Source: Aquila chrysaetos chrysaetos (taxonomy: Eukaryota > Chordata > Aves > Accipitriformes > Accipitridae). From it: a stretch of 64,000 bases of DNA. A program made the translations under genes and the position numbers. The DNA lies in contig NC_044011.1 of assembly GCF_900496995.4 (NCBI RefSeq), positions 24,026,041 to 24,090,040 on the forward strand, written 5' to 3'. This document shows positions 27,501-34,105 of this stretch, piece by piece. Every line of letters begins with the position of its first letter. Position 1 is the first letter of the stretch. The notes under the pieces were generated by a model, which did not search any database, was not told where the DNA came from, and saw only the letters and a program-made list of their open reading frames with translations.

Positions 27501-28409
27501 TTTTCAAAATTAAGTTTGAGTCTTTCTAAAATCAGTACCTGTCATTTTCTTTAAATTCCAATTTACAGATGCAAGAGCTTGTGCAAACATATACACATAC
27601 ATACATATATATTTAATGTTTGTTTCTTTTTTGGTCACAAACAGAAGCTTGAAACTGTGTATTGGCTACAACAAAAGATTTTAAAAATGTAACAAAAACC
27701 CTACACATTTTTATTTACAAGGCAGCTGCATGACTTTTAAAGCCCTGGGGAAGAGGGAAAGATTTGACATGATATTCGAGATGTGGGACTGATAATACTG
27801 TACAAAATGGTTCATTAGTCTTTTCCCATGCCTTGCTTCCTGTGTGTTTTTCACCAACGCCTTGCCTACATGTTCTGTTTTGTTAATGACATACCCAAAG
27901 ATAAAAAAGTAAGCAGAAAAGAACTGTGGCTGCTTTGGCCACAAACACATCACTTTTAAACAAATGTATAAAATAAAGTATTGAAGCAATGTCTTTGCTG
28001 TGCAAAAGAACTGTCAGGTTATCGTAGTAAAACAAAAAGTGCAGTTAACTGCCAGAAAAAAGCAAATTCGCTTGGTAAGTACCAGAAGAACTTTAGAAAT
28101 CTGCCAGTGATGTTAGTGCATTCATGCAGCAAAACTTTAAGCACCAATTAACAAGCTACCCTGAATGTTTATATTAATACAACAAAAGTTCTAAAAATTC
28201 TGCAGATTTGACAATTGTTAAACTAGCAGCCCTGAAGAACAGCACCTACTTACAGCACAGATGGCTTTGTATTTCAGAAGGGTTTTTCTCTTCACATACT
28301 CTGTTGGTTTTAAAGACACCTCATCCAAATGCCCTCTTTGATGCTTGATGATATCATCCTGAAGCTCCATATTGCCAAGATCTGCCTCTTGGCTGTCCGT
28401 ATGCTGCAT
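423..28409 (-). CDS. ENPP3: ENPP3, ectonucleotide pyrophosphatase/phosphodiesterase 3 (5' two-thirds, spliced, runs off the left edge)
   Basis: This is a type II membrane enzyme that hydrolyses extracellular nucleotides and nucleotide sugars. Fifteen coding exons (28254-28409, 23050-23128, 19731-19853, 18582-18707, 17069-17129, 14615-14712, 11886-11965, 11200-11319, 9050-9159, 7610-7675, 6653-6725, 5154-5262, 4862-4990, 3436-3467, 423-550) join in frame to 496 codons plus 2 nt. The order is cytoplasmic tail 1-52, membrane anchor about 53-71 with a GLGLGLGL run, two somatomedin-B domains (about 79-119 and 120-161, eight cysteines each), then the phosphodiesterase domain from about 183. Visible active-site residues are Asp194 (FSMDGF), nucleophile Thr232 (PTKTF), Asp352 and His356 (EEPDSSGH), and Asp399-His400 (LADHG). 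The last zinc-binding His and the nuclease-like domain lie off the left edge; the family is about 875 residues long. I prefer ENPP3 to its paralogue ENPP1 because of the GLGLGLGL anchor, the fairly short tail and the adjacency to MED23. There are no frameshifts or stops within exons. Confidence 0.9.
551..3435. other. ENPP3 intron 14
   Basis: 2.9 kb, with an ancient CR1-like relic near 2940-3225 and a short A-run near 2401. Nothing else is recognised. Confidence 0.7.
2940..3225 (-). mobile_element. Ancient CR1/L3-like relic (antisense)
   Basis: The segment CCTACAACACCCTGTGGCAG followed by GTGTGGAAAAGTTGCTTTC resembles the antisense of old CR1 copies (CCTGTGGCAGAGAGTTCCAC ... GTGTGAAAAAGTA). 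An unbroken plus-strand frame here (2863-3351) is probably a by-product of this. Confidence 0.4.
3436..3467 (-). CDS. ENPP3: ENPP3 coding exon 14 (32-nt small exon)
   Basis: It encodes only [11 protein letters not shown] (residues 444-454), the counterpart of FNSEEIVRNLS before the SCRKPDQHF block. The acceptor is TTAACAG after a T-rich tract and the donor GTGAGT. It is needed to join exons 13 and 15 in frame. Confidence 0.85.
3468..4861. other. ENPP3 intron 13
   Basis: AT-rich, with a short (TATT)n stretch at 4800-4817. No exon or repeat family is recognised. Confidence 0.7.
4862..4990 (-). CDS. ENPP3: ENPP3 coding exon 13
   Basis: It encodes residues 401-443: [17 protein letters not shown]... 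[14 protein letters not shown]. The acceptor is CCTTTAG and the donor GTAAGT. It is 2+126+1 nt. Confidence 0.93.
5154..5262 (-). CDS. ENPP3: ENPP3 coding exon 12 (zinc ligands Asp399-His400)
   Basis: It encodes [20 protein letters not shown] and onward to NLIVLADHG (residues 365-400 plus one nt). The DH of LADHG binds metal. The acceptor is CTCACAG and the donor GTAATG. Confidence 0.95.
5263..6652. other. ENPP3 intron 11
   Basis: I see no exon or repeat here. The longest open frames (about 80-106 codons) look like chance. Confidence 0.65.
6653..6725 (-). CDS. ENPP3: ENPP3 coding exon 11 (zinc ligands Asp352 and His356)
   Basis: It encodes [20 protein letters not shown] and VSGG (residues 341-364). 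Asp and His of EEPDSSGH are metal ligands. The donor is GTAAGT. The acceptor is an unusual CGAG|G with a weak pyrimidine tract, but it is the only AG that gives the family sequence in phase. Confidence 0.88.
6726..7609. other. ENPP3 intron 10
   Basis: AT-rich, nothing recognised. Confidence 0.7.
7610..7675 (-). CDS. ENPP3: ENPP3 coding exon 10
   Basis: It is a short 66-nt exon encoding [20 protein letters not shown] and ER (residues 319-340), matching the SVPFEERIS...LKWLDL block of mammalian ENPP3. Two AGs five bases apart (TTCAGTTCAG) compete as acceptor. Only the upstream one, next to the T-run, keeps frame. Confidence 0.85.
7676..9049. other. ENPP3 intron 9
   Basis: It starts on the minus strand side with the long T-tract of the exon 10 acceptor (A-run at 7679-7691 on the plus strand). 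Otherwise nothing is recognised. Confidence 0.7.
9050..9159 (-). CDS. ENPP3: ENPP3 coding exon 9
   Basis: It encodes residues 282-317 plus 2 nt: VWLTAMYQ...[18 protein letters not shown] is a candidate N-glycosylation site at a position also used in mammals (INGS/INGI). The donor is GTAAAT. A CR1 starts only 200 bp upstream, in intron 8. Confidence 0.92.
9361..9920 (-). mobile_element. CR1 LINE fragment, antisense to the window, 5'-truncated
   Basis: The left edge is the reverse complement of the CR1 3' end (ATAGAATCATAGAATC followed by GGTTGGAAAAGACC). The minus strand still reads the CR1 ORF2 C-terminal region with [20 protein letters not shown] over about 9472-9918, with mutations. It lies in ENPP3 intron 8, sense with respect to ENPP3. 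Confidence 0.92.
10030..10337 (+). mobile_element. CR1 LINE fragment, plus strand, pentamer-tailed subfamily
   Basis: This is the CR1 3' end (TTCAGACTTGACATCAGGAA, then GTGGTCAAACAGTGGAACAG, then AGGTCCCCTCCAACTGAAAT). It ends in an ATTCT pentamer array rather than the ATTCTATG octamer. Its 5'-truncated side faces that of the minus-strand CR1 about 110 bp away. Confidence 0.9.
10291..10335 (+). repeat. (TTCTA)9 microsatellite at a CR1 3' tail
   Basis: Nine TTCTA units, the eighth TTCTG, form the expanded 3' tail of the preceding CR1. Confidence 0.93.
10488..10600. repeat. CA/TA-rich simple repeats
   Basis: A short imperfect (CA)n tract (about 10490-10518) is followed by AT-rich sequence in which ACTATATACATGTGTAT occurs twice (from about 10552 and 10578). 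Confidence 0.75.
11200..11319 (-). CDS. ENPP3: ENPP3 coding exon 8
   Basis: It is exactly 40 codons (residues 242-281), starting [12 protein letters not shown] and ending WWKGQP before [17 protein letters not shown] is diagnostic of the ENPP1/ENPP3 pair. Confidence 0.95.
11320..11885. other. ENPP3 intron 7
   Basis: A short intron with nothing recognised beyond splice signals. Confidence 0.7.
11886..11965 (-). CDS. ENPP3: ENPP3 coding exon 7 (nucleophile Thr)
   Basis: It encodes residues 215-241 with [15 protein letters not shown]. The Thr of KTF (residue 232) is the catalytic nucleophile of the NPP family. The exon is 80 nt, the acceptor is TTGCAG, and the donor follows ACA with GTAAG. No methionine lies early enough in this frame to give a long ATG-initiated ORF. 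Confidence 0.92.
11966..14614. other. ENPP3 intron 6
   Basis: No repeat family is recognised. At 13196-13580 both strands stay open for more than 100 codons without similarity to a known protein. Confidence 0.65.
14615..14712 (-). CDS. ENPP3: ENPP3 coding exon 6 (first zinc-ligand Asp)
   Basis: It encodes [20 protein letters not shown] and following residues to IEKL (183-214). The Asp of SMDGF is the first metal ligand of the NPP catalytic domain. The donor is GTAAGT. Confidence 0.94.
14713..17068. other. ENPP3 intron 5
   Basis: AT-rich with an A-run at 14900-14911. No exon or repeat is recognised. Confidence 0.7.
17069..17129 (-). CDS. ENPP3: ENPP3 coding exon 5 (linker to the catalytic domain)
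   Basis: It encodes [20 protein letters not shown] (residues 163-182), the Cys-containing linker between SMB2 and the phosphodiesterase domain. The donor is GTAGGA and the exon ends in phase 2. Confidence 0.88.
17130..18581. other. ENPP3 intron 4
   Basis: It contains the ancient CR1-like relic (17238-17650) and an A-rich run near 18284-18320. Confidence 0.65.
17238..17650 (-). mobile_element. Ancient CR1/L3-like relic (antisense)
   Basis: The left end reads ATTATAGAAACGTAGGTCTA, like the reversed 3' end of old reptilian CR1s. The block at 17560-17650 (GAGTCCAAACTCCTTCAATC, TTCCTTGTTGACCATGGCTT) resembles their 3' ORF region. It is too diverged to name a subfamily. Confidence 0.45.
18582..18707 (-). 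CDS. ENPP3: ENPP3 coding exon 4 (somatomedin-B domain 2)
   Basis: It encodes residues 120-161 ([13 protein letters not shown]... CSCSDDC... [12 protein letters not shown]), again with eight cysteines. The acceptor is TTTTCAG and the donor GTAAAT. Confidence 0.93.
18708..19730. other. ENPP3 intron 3
   Basis: A possible CR1 trace lies near 18918-18992. 19120-19560 is moderately GC-rich. The open frames here overlap each other on both strands and match nothing I recognise. Confidence 0.6.
18918..18992 (-). mobile_element. Possible degraded CR1 3' end
   Basis: CAGAGTCATAGAATAATTTG resembles the reversed CR1 tail, but the following sequence is strongly diverged. Confidence 0.3.
19731..19853 (-). 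CDS. ENPP3: ENPP3 coding exon 3 (somatomedin-B domain 1)
   Basis: It encodes residues 79-119 with eight cysteines in the SMB spacing, including the C-x-C and adjacent CC pairs ([18 protein letters not shown]). The lengths 2+120+1 keep phase with its neighbours. It is locally more GC-rich than the flanking intron. Confidence 0.92.
19854..23049. other. ENPP3 intron 2
   Basis: It holds the GC-rich block at 20040-20660. 20700-23049 is ordinary AT-rich intron with nothing recognised. Confidence 0.65.
20040..20660. other. Isolated GC-rich block in ENPP3 intron 2
   Basis: About 600 bp of strongly GC-rich sequence (many CCAGGG, GGGGCTCC and GGGCAGG words) sits in AT-rich intron, with open frames on both strands that are expected from composition. 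Similarity to a known repeat or exon is not apparent. It may be a regulatory island or a GC-rich repeat. Confidence 0.6.
23050..23128 (-). CDS. ENPP3: ENPP3 coding exon 2 (transmembrane anchor)
   Basis: It encodes [20 protein letters not shown] and a short stalk (residues 53-78 plus one nt). The acceptor reads GTGACAG and the donor GTATGT. The alternating Gly-Leu run is the hallmark of the ENPP3 signal anchor. Confidence 0.9.
23129..28253. other. ENPP3 intron 1
   Basis: It holds the 1.7-kb CR1 (24926-26610). 24150-24640 is pyrimidine-rich on the plus strand. No exon is recognised. Confidence 0.65.
24926..26610 (-). mobile_element. CR1 LINE, 1.7 kb, nearly intact reverse-transcriptase frame
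   Basis: The left end has the reverse complement of the octamer tail plus GGTTGGAAAAGACC. The minus strand encodes CR1 ORF2: an RT amino part ([16 protein letters not shown]...), the RT core with [45 protein letters not shown] and catalytic FADDTKL, then the C-terminal region to about 25007. The visible lesions are one in-frame TGA near 25726 (LDKLD*WAEAN, probably CGA to TGA) and one frameshift near 26340. It is 5'-truncated at about 26.6 kb, so endonuclease and ORF1 are missing. It lies in ENPP3 intron 1, in the gene's sense orientation. Confidence 0.93.
28254..28409 (-). CDS. ENPP3: ENPP3 coding exon 1 (cytoplasmic tail)
   Basis: It encodes residues 1-52 and ends ...LLKYKAICA before a GTAAGT donor. 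The first ATG (28409) is preceded by an in-frame TGA two codons upstream, so the frame cannot extend further within this exon. A second in-frame ATG at 28370 (residue 14, MELQDD) has the stronger Kozak context, with A at -3 and G at +4. The tail is longer than the roughly 24 residues I recall for human ENPP3. The basic stretch before the membrane anchor resembles the human NTLKKYK segment. Confidence 0.8.
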
Positions 28410-29198
28410 TCCTCAGCCTCACCAGCTGGTTTAGCTGCGACTAAGATGCTACTCCTTCTTCAAGGGTGTATGTACTTTGTTCATAGTTTTTTTATGAGAT
28501 CCTAGCTTTTGCATCAGGTCTGCAGGAAGCCAAAGTAAGCAGGAAAATGACTCAGAAAGGTCAAAGGCTGAAAATCATTATCTGCGTGCAGAGAAACTGT
28601 CTGTCACATTCCAAGATAAGGACGGCATTAGGTAAACTCTTAACTGGAGATTAGGAGTAATACATTGCTAAGCAATAAAATGCAAAAATGACACAAATTC
28701 AAGTATTCAACTATTTGGTTAATAACTTGTCATCCAGAGTATTTGTTATCTTCAAAGAAAGTGTTAAATATGTTAAATGAAACAAATATGAAAGTAGTCA
28801 GTTTCTTAATTCCTGCTCTGTGCCACGCCTATCTTTTCAGGTCCCTTCCCTTATTTAGCACCAGATGATTCCTTGCATTTAGTTTCAATCCATCTTTGTC
28901 ACGTACTTCTTTCAGCTTGTTACATGTTTTTTCAGTAGTGATAGATGTACTTGTAAAAAAAAAAGGCATAGAGCTGAATCAAATTCAATAAAAAATAAAA
29001 AGGTTTTGTTTAAGTATAATTTGAAATCTATTTGTTTTTCAATTTGGTGGTTAATGGAAGGGTTGTTTGTTATGAAAATGTACCTTCATAGCCTACTAGG
29101 GCTATGCAAGTATAACTATTGAAATGTTGATCTGATTCTTTAGAACTTTAGTTGAGCACCACATGAGCTGTAATTTATAATATTTATAATTATAAAAA
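28410..29198. other. Region upstream of ENPP3 exon 1
   Basis: This should contain part of the ENPP3 5' UTR or its 3' splice site. A weak candidate acceptor (CGCAG) lies about 32 nt upstream of the ATG on the minus strand. No TATA box or CpG island is evident. Confidence 0.5.
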
Positions 29199-29642
29199 AA
29201 AAACCCAAACATAGTACTATATGAGCTGGTATGAAGAAAATTAATTCCATCACAGCCCAAACCTGTTCAATCTCTACCCTTTATTCTATACCATTTGTGC
29301 CATGCTCAGGTCCCACATTATGCAATACATCCCATTAACCACAACCCACCCCCCTGCCCCCTTTGATATATAGACAGATATCATTCCCTTAGTGTATGGG
29401 CCACCCCTGTTAAATGTCCATAAACTGTCCATGAGTTCACTTCTTCCATGACTAGGGTTCCATCTGTTACAGTGGTTGCTCAGGACAGGAGAGGCACTGT
29501 GATGTGTGGAGTTACTGGCTGCCAAAACCTATTCAGGTTGGGTCACACTTGTAGGGATTCTTGTCAGGCTTGTCCTCTGTACAGGCGGTTTCTGCTATAG
29601 TGCTTCCTATAACATACAACTCAAAAAACGGGTTACAACAAT

Positions 29643-30334
29643 TTAAGGACTCCGGGGGTGTTGGTCCACAGTCGGCTCAATATGAGCCAGCAGTGTGCCC
29701 AGGTGGCCAAGAAGGCCAACAGCATCCTGGCTTGTAACAGAAATAGTGTGGCCAGCAGGAGCAGGGCAGTGATCGTCCCCCTCTACTCGGCACTGGTGAG
29801 GCCGCACCTCGAGTTCTGTGTTCAGTTTTGGGCCCCTCAGTATAAGAAAGAGACTGAGGTGCTGGAGCGTGTCCAGAGAAGGGCAACAAAGCTGGTGAAG
29901 GGTCTAGAGGACAAGTCTTATGAGGAGCAGCTGAGGGAACTGGGGTTGTTTAGCCTGGAGAAAAGGAGGCTGAGGGGAGACCTTATCGCTCTCTACAACT
30001 ACCTGAAATGAAGTTGTAGTGAGATGGGTGCTGGTCTCTTCTGTCAAGTAACTAGTGACAGGATGAGAGGAAATGGCCTCAAGTTGTGCCAGGGGAGGTT
30101 TAGATTGGATATTAGGAAAAATTTATTTACTGAGAGGGTTGTCAAGCATTGGAACAGGCTGCCCAGGGAAGTGATGGAGTCACCACCCCTGTAGGTGTTC
30201 AAAAAACATGTAGAAGTGGCACTTTCAGGGCATGATTTAGTGGTGGACTTGGCAGTGTTAGGTTGACAGTTGGACTCGATGATCTTAAAGGTCTTTTCCA
30301 ACCTAATGATTCTATGATTCTATGATTCTATTAT
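29643..30334 (+). mobile_element. CR1 LINE fragment, plus strand, nested in the ERV remnant
   Basis: The plus strand reads the CR1 ORF2 C-terminal region ([20 protein letters not shown], then [20 protein letters not shown]) up to a TGA at about 30009. The 3' UTR follows and ends CCAACCTAATGATTCTATG with octamer copies. Retroviral sequence lies on both sides, so it inserted into the ERV or its remnant. Confidence 0.92.
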
Positions 30335-30730
30335 TCAGGGGTGTACCTGCTCCACTGTGGACCTGTCCACAGACACAGACGCTTTGGGGTGCATCTGCTC
30401 CAGCATGGAGTTACTCACAGGTCACAGTCCCTTCAACTGGAGTTCAGACTGTAGTTACAACATGCCTACTACAGCAGTACAGGAACAGCAACAATGCCCT
30501 GGCCATATGCCAGCCCAGGCACGTGGCCAGTGCTGTTATCAAAATGTTCCCAGGCACAGCAAAGTAAGATGATAAGCACTACAGCAATCACTAGACTCTA
30601 ATATACAGCAAAGCAAGCAAGTACCGTGGCAAGCGCAGGAGCCTGCTGATTAATAGCCAAACAGCTGTACCAGCTATAAATCCGGTCTAGCACATTCCGA
30701 TCAAATCTGTTGTTATCTTGAACCCTTCTG

Positions 30731-30748
30731 GCCCCACACTGGGTATCA
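30731..30748 (-). promoter_or_regulatory. Possible tRNA-Lys-type primer-binding site of the ERV
   Basis: The minus strand reads TGATACCCAGTGTGGGGC. This differs from a canonical Lys-type site only by transitions, as expected for decay, but it sits about 21 nt from the LTR end, which is further than usual. Confidence 0.4.
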
Positions 30749-30769
30749 AAAAGCACTCTTGTGGGTTAA

Positions 30770-31308
30770 CCCCAGCAGGCAGCTCAGCCTGCTCACCACT
30801 CCCCAGTGGGATGGGGGGGAGAATCGTAAGGGTAAAAGTGAGAAAACTTGTGAGTTGACATAAAGACAGTTTTATAGGTAAAGCAAAGCTGTGCATGCAA
30901 GCAAAACAGAATCAGGAATTCATCACTAGTTCCTTTCAGAAGGCAGGTATTCAGCACTTCCAGGAAAGCAGGGCTCCACCACGCATAATGGTTACTTGGG
31001 AATACTAACACCATAACTCTGACTCTCCCCCCTTTTCCTTTTTTCCCCAAGGTTTTACTGCTGAGTACGACATCATATGGTGTGGGGTACCCCTTTGGTC
31101 AGTTGGGGTCAGCTGTCCCAGCTGTGCCCCCTCCCAACCTCTTGTGCACCCCCAGCCGACCCGCAGAGAAGGCCTTGAGGCTGTGGAAGCACTGCTCAGC
31201 AACAGCTAAAACAACGGGGGCTTATCAACACTGTTTTCATCACAAATCCAAAACATAGCACCATACAAGCTACTATGAAGAAAATTAACTCCATTCCAGC
31301 CAAAATCA
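30770..31308 (-). repeat. LTR of the minus-strand ERV remnant
   Basis: On the minus strand it starts TGATTTTGGCTGGAATGGAG and ends GGGGTTAACCCACA, so it is bounded by TG and CA. It is related over its length to the solo LTR at 33519-34100; both contain a GGGACAGCTGA-like or GACCAAAGGGGTA-like core. The TATA region is degraded compared with the solo LTR. No convincing target-site duplication is visible. Confidence 0.75.
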
Positions 31309-33513
31309 ATACATAAATTTACAGAAGTAGCAAATTTGACCTTTGAGAGTGTGAATCATCAGTGTAGGCACCCAGGGTGAATTTCTGCTCCTATTGATAT
31401 AAAAGAAAATAATTTAGGAAGTGGAACAGGATGTGATCTCATATATTTGATTTAGCTACCTTTACATAATCATTGCTCTAATTTCACAAACATTACTGCC
31501 CACATGATGAATTTCTATAAAATTTCTCACTGATAAAATAAGAATATAAAACTTCATGAACATTGACCAAGAACCCAGACTTTTCTGTTTAAAGATCAAG
31601 GGCCTCACATGTTTAAAAATACTTCTTTTCATCCCTACCAAAAGACAACTCACATAACAAAAAGCAATTCATGTGATCAATACTTAAGAGTAAAGAAAAC
31701 AACAGGGAAGAAGGAAATAATTAGCAATTATCCTTTCTGTTCTCAGTTACTGAATCATAAATTTAAGTGACCGCTCTGACACTATACAAATGCAGGGCTA
31801 GGGTACAGAGAAACCCATTCCCCTATAGTCAAATTGCCGTCCTCAGTTCATCTGGCACTTCCAGAAATGGGAAGATGGTTTTGAAGAACACAGGCAGGAC
31901 ATCTGTGCCATATACATGTTAACAAGCACCTTGGGGAAACACGGAGAGACATTTCTGAATAGCATTATGTTGTGGCTGCTTTCAATTTTCACTACGATTC
32001 CCGTAGTTTTAAGCTACTAATATAAAGGAGCTGAAAGTCCTCTAAGGCCATCAAGAACTAGACAGACCTCATATATCATCAGTTAAAAGACACCTTTATA
32101 CTGATTTGTCACCCACCTTCTAAAATGAATGGCACTCACTTACAAAAAAACACCTCAAAGCTTAACCATTTTTCCACAGTTATAGTGTGCTGAGTTCACT
32201 GTGGAATAAGCAGTTTAAGGAGACATTTCAAAGGAGACTATGAGAAGAAGAATGTCTTGAGGAGACATTTTTCTTCAGCTAAATGTTTATCATCCTTAAA
32301 CAAATGGTTATTTTGATGAAGGGGTTTTTTTTTGCCAGAGTAACATGACATTTACAGACATTTTGAAAAGTGCATTTCCTTTTCTGTCTCTGGATGAAGA
32401 AAGGGTCATTCCTTCCTCATGCCAATGCTGCTTTTCTTCCTTGTTTGGTGAGGCTTGTGGCTCTGTGTTACCTAATACACAGGGCCTGACAGGGTTTCAT
32501 GCCTTGGCAGAGGCACTGCGGTACAGTCCCTGGGCCTAAGATCTTTATGGTTCCTCCTCTTGGACATTCGGTTCCCTTAGGCAAAGCAGGATGATCATTG
32601 CTTAGGCCTGACTTACTGTGGCACCCCTGGCCCTCAGCTCCATCCCAATGACCAGATTCTCTGCCGAAAGTAGGATCATAGGTAGCTCAGTTTTGTTAAA
32701 ATAAGGTCTGGTTAGATGAGGGGTTAATTTAGGAGATAAATCACTGTTGAGACCTCTTAGGGGGTTCAAAGCTATCACGTGGTCCAGTTTTAAAACTCAA
32801 AATTGGGTATAGTATTTGGGCCAAGTTGTGGACCAGGACTCTAGTTAAGGTTAGACCAAGTCTGTCTAATAAACGTAACCAGTTAGATTTGGGCTGGCAT
32901 GGTAAGTACAGTTTAGAATGAATGTTGGTTAATGACCTAAAATGAAGATAAAGTCATATTAGGCACAAAGTTGTGGACAGATTGTGGCTTGGTACATATT
33001 AAGGTTGGATCAAGATCTGGAGTCCAAGGCACCATTAGGAATGGCTGTTAGCCAGTGAGTGTGACAGAGTGGTAAGGCAGATAAAAGCAATAGTAGACTG
33101 GTCCTCAAAATAAGGTTAAGACATAATGACGAGTAAAACAACCTCTTTTGTACTCCATTTCCAGTCCTGTTATGGGTCACTATGGGAATGGCTTAGGAGC
33201 TTGGCATAGAATTAGAGTAGACACCTATCCCGGGCATTGCCATTTTGATAAAATATGAGCCAGTCTGCCCAGGGCGGGAAGTACTGACAGTAGATGTTGA
33301 TGGGACATCCAAGGGCATGTCAGATTGTACTGCAACACACTTTAAATAAGCACACAGTGAGGAGTATAATGAACGTTTCTTACAGAATAGCTTTGTGTTA
33401 AGACTGAGGGCAACCCAATTATAAGAGCAACACAAGCAAGTACAAATGGACCTTCAATTATATCCTCTGTTTCCAATGATCATTTATTACATGTATATGT
33501 ACATAAATAACAT
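31309..33513. other. Intergenic DNA between the ERV remnant and the solo LTR
   Basis: It contains copy A of the duplicated sequence. 32690-33120 is rich in GGTTAAG and AAGGTTAG words, which suggests a decayed tandem or dispersed repeat. No gene is seen. Confidence 0.6.
32180..32279 (+). repeat. Duplicated ~100-bp sequence, copy A (intergenic)
   Basis: It begins TTATAGTGTGCTGAGTTCAC and ends CTTCTTCAGC-like. It is near-identical to copy B at 35751-35847: one 3-nt indel and two substitutions over about 97 aligned bases. No open frame or known family is recognised. Confidence 0.93.
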
Positions 33514-33518
33514 ACAGG
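33514..33518. repeat. Target-site duplication, left copy (ACAGG)
   Basis: It is identical to 34101-34105 on the other side of the solo LTR. Confidence 0.88.
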
Positions 33519-34100
33519 TGTCCTGGTTTCAGCTGGGATAGAGTTAATTTTCTTTCTAGCAGCTGGTGTAGTGTTATGTTTTGGGTTCAGTAGGAGAAGA
33601 ATGTTGATAACACACTGATGTTTTCAGTTGTTGCCAAGTAGTGTTTATACTAAGTCAAGGATTTTTCAGCTTCTCATGCCCAGCCAGCAAGAAGGCTGGA
33701 GGGGCACAAGAAACTTAGAGGGGACACAGTCAGGACAGCTGAACCAAACTGGCCAAAGGGGTATTCCATACCATATGATGTCATGCCCAGTATATAAACT
33801 GGGGGAGTTGGCCTGAGGTGGATCGCTGCTCAGGAAATAACTGGGCATCGGTTGGCGAGTGGCGAACAACTGCATTGTGCATCACTTATTTTGTATATTC
33901 CAATCCTTTTTATTATTATTGTCATTATTATTATTATTATTATTATTATTTTCTTCCTTTCTGTTCTATTAAACTGTTCTTATCTCAACCCATGAGTTTT
34001 ACTTGTTTTTTTGCGATTCTTTCCCCCATCCCACTGGGTGGGGGGGAGTGAGTGAGTGGCTGTGTGGTGCTTAGGTGCTGGCTGGGGTTAAACCACAACA
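33519..34100 (+). mobile_element. Solo LTR, plus strand, with perfect 5-bp target duplication
   Basis: It starts TGTCCTGGTTTCAGCTGGGA and ends GGTTAAACCACAACA. ACAGG lies immediately before (33514-33518) and after (34101-34105). It keeps a CRE-like TGATGTCA (33776-33783), a TATA box TATATAAA (33791-33798), an ATTAAA polyadenylation signal (33968-33973) and an (ATT)n tract. No internal retroviral sequence adjoins it. It is the product of LTR-LTR recombination in an avian ERV and lies 1.2 kb upstream of MED23, in the same direction. Confidence 0.9.
33909..33951 (+). repeat. (ATT)n microsatellite inside the solo LTR
   Basis: A run of TTATTATTATT with one GTC interruption lies in the R/U5-like part of the LTR. 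Confidence 0.9.
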
Positions 34101-34105
34101 ACAGG
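34101..34105. repeat. Target-site duplication, right copy (ACAGG)
   Basis: It pairs with 33514-33518. A 5-bp duplication constrains the integrase class. Confidence 0.88.

Larger units (their letters stand above)
29199..31308 (-). mobile_element. Endogenous retrovirus remnant, minus strand, internally deleted and interrupted by CR1
   Basis: Read on the minus strand, it begins with a nearly full LTR (31308 to 30770) and a possible primer-binding site (30731-30748). A short internal leader remnant follows (to about 30335), then the nested CR1 (29643-30334). After that come a 3' internal end (29263-29642) with a purine-rich tract by 29265-29285, and a truncated piece of the 3' LTR (29199-29262). 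That piece matches the start of the first LTR (GAAGAAAATTAATTCCAT here against GAAGAAAATTAACTCCAT). No gag, pol or env frame of useful length survives, so the element is inert. It has the same orientation as ENPP3, whose first coding exon is 0.8 kb further on. Confidence 0.68.

Noticed and set aside
423..28409. Calling the minus-strand gene ENPP1
   Set aside because: The short tail, the GLGLGLGL anchor and direct adjacency to MED23 fit ENPP3. ENPP1 normally lies beyond ENPP3.
30357..30572. Plus-strand frames of 71-81 codons next to the CR1
   Set aside because: They lie within the minus-strand ERV internal remnant, have no similarity I recognise and are too short to support.
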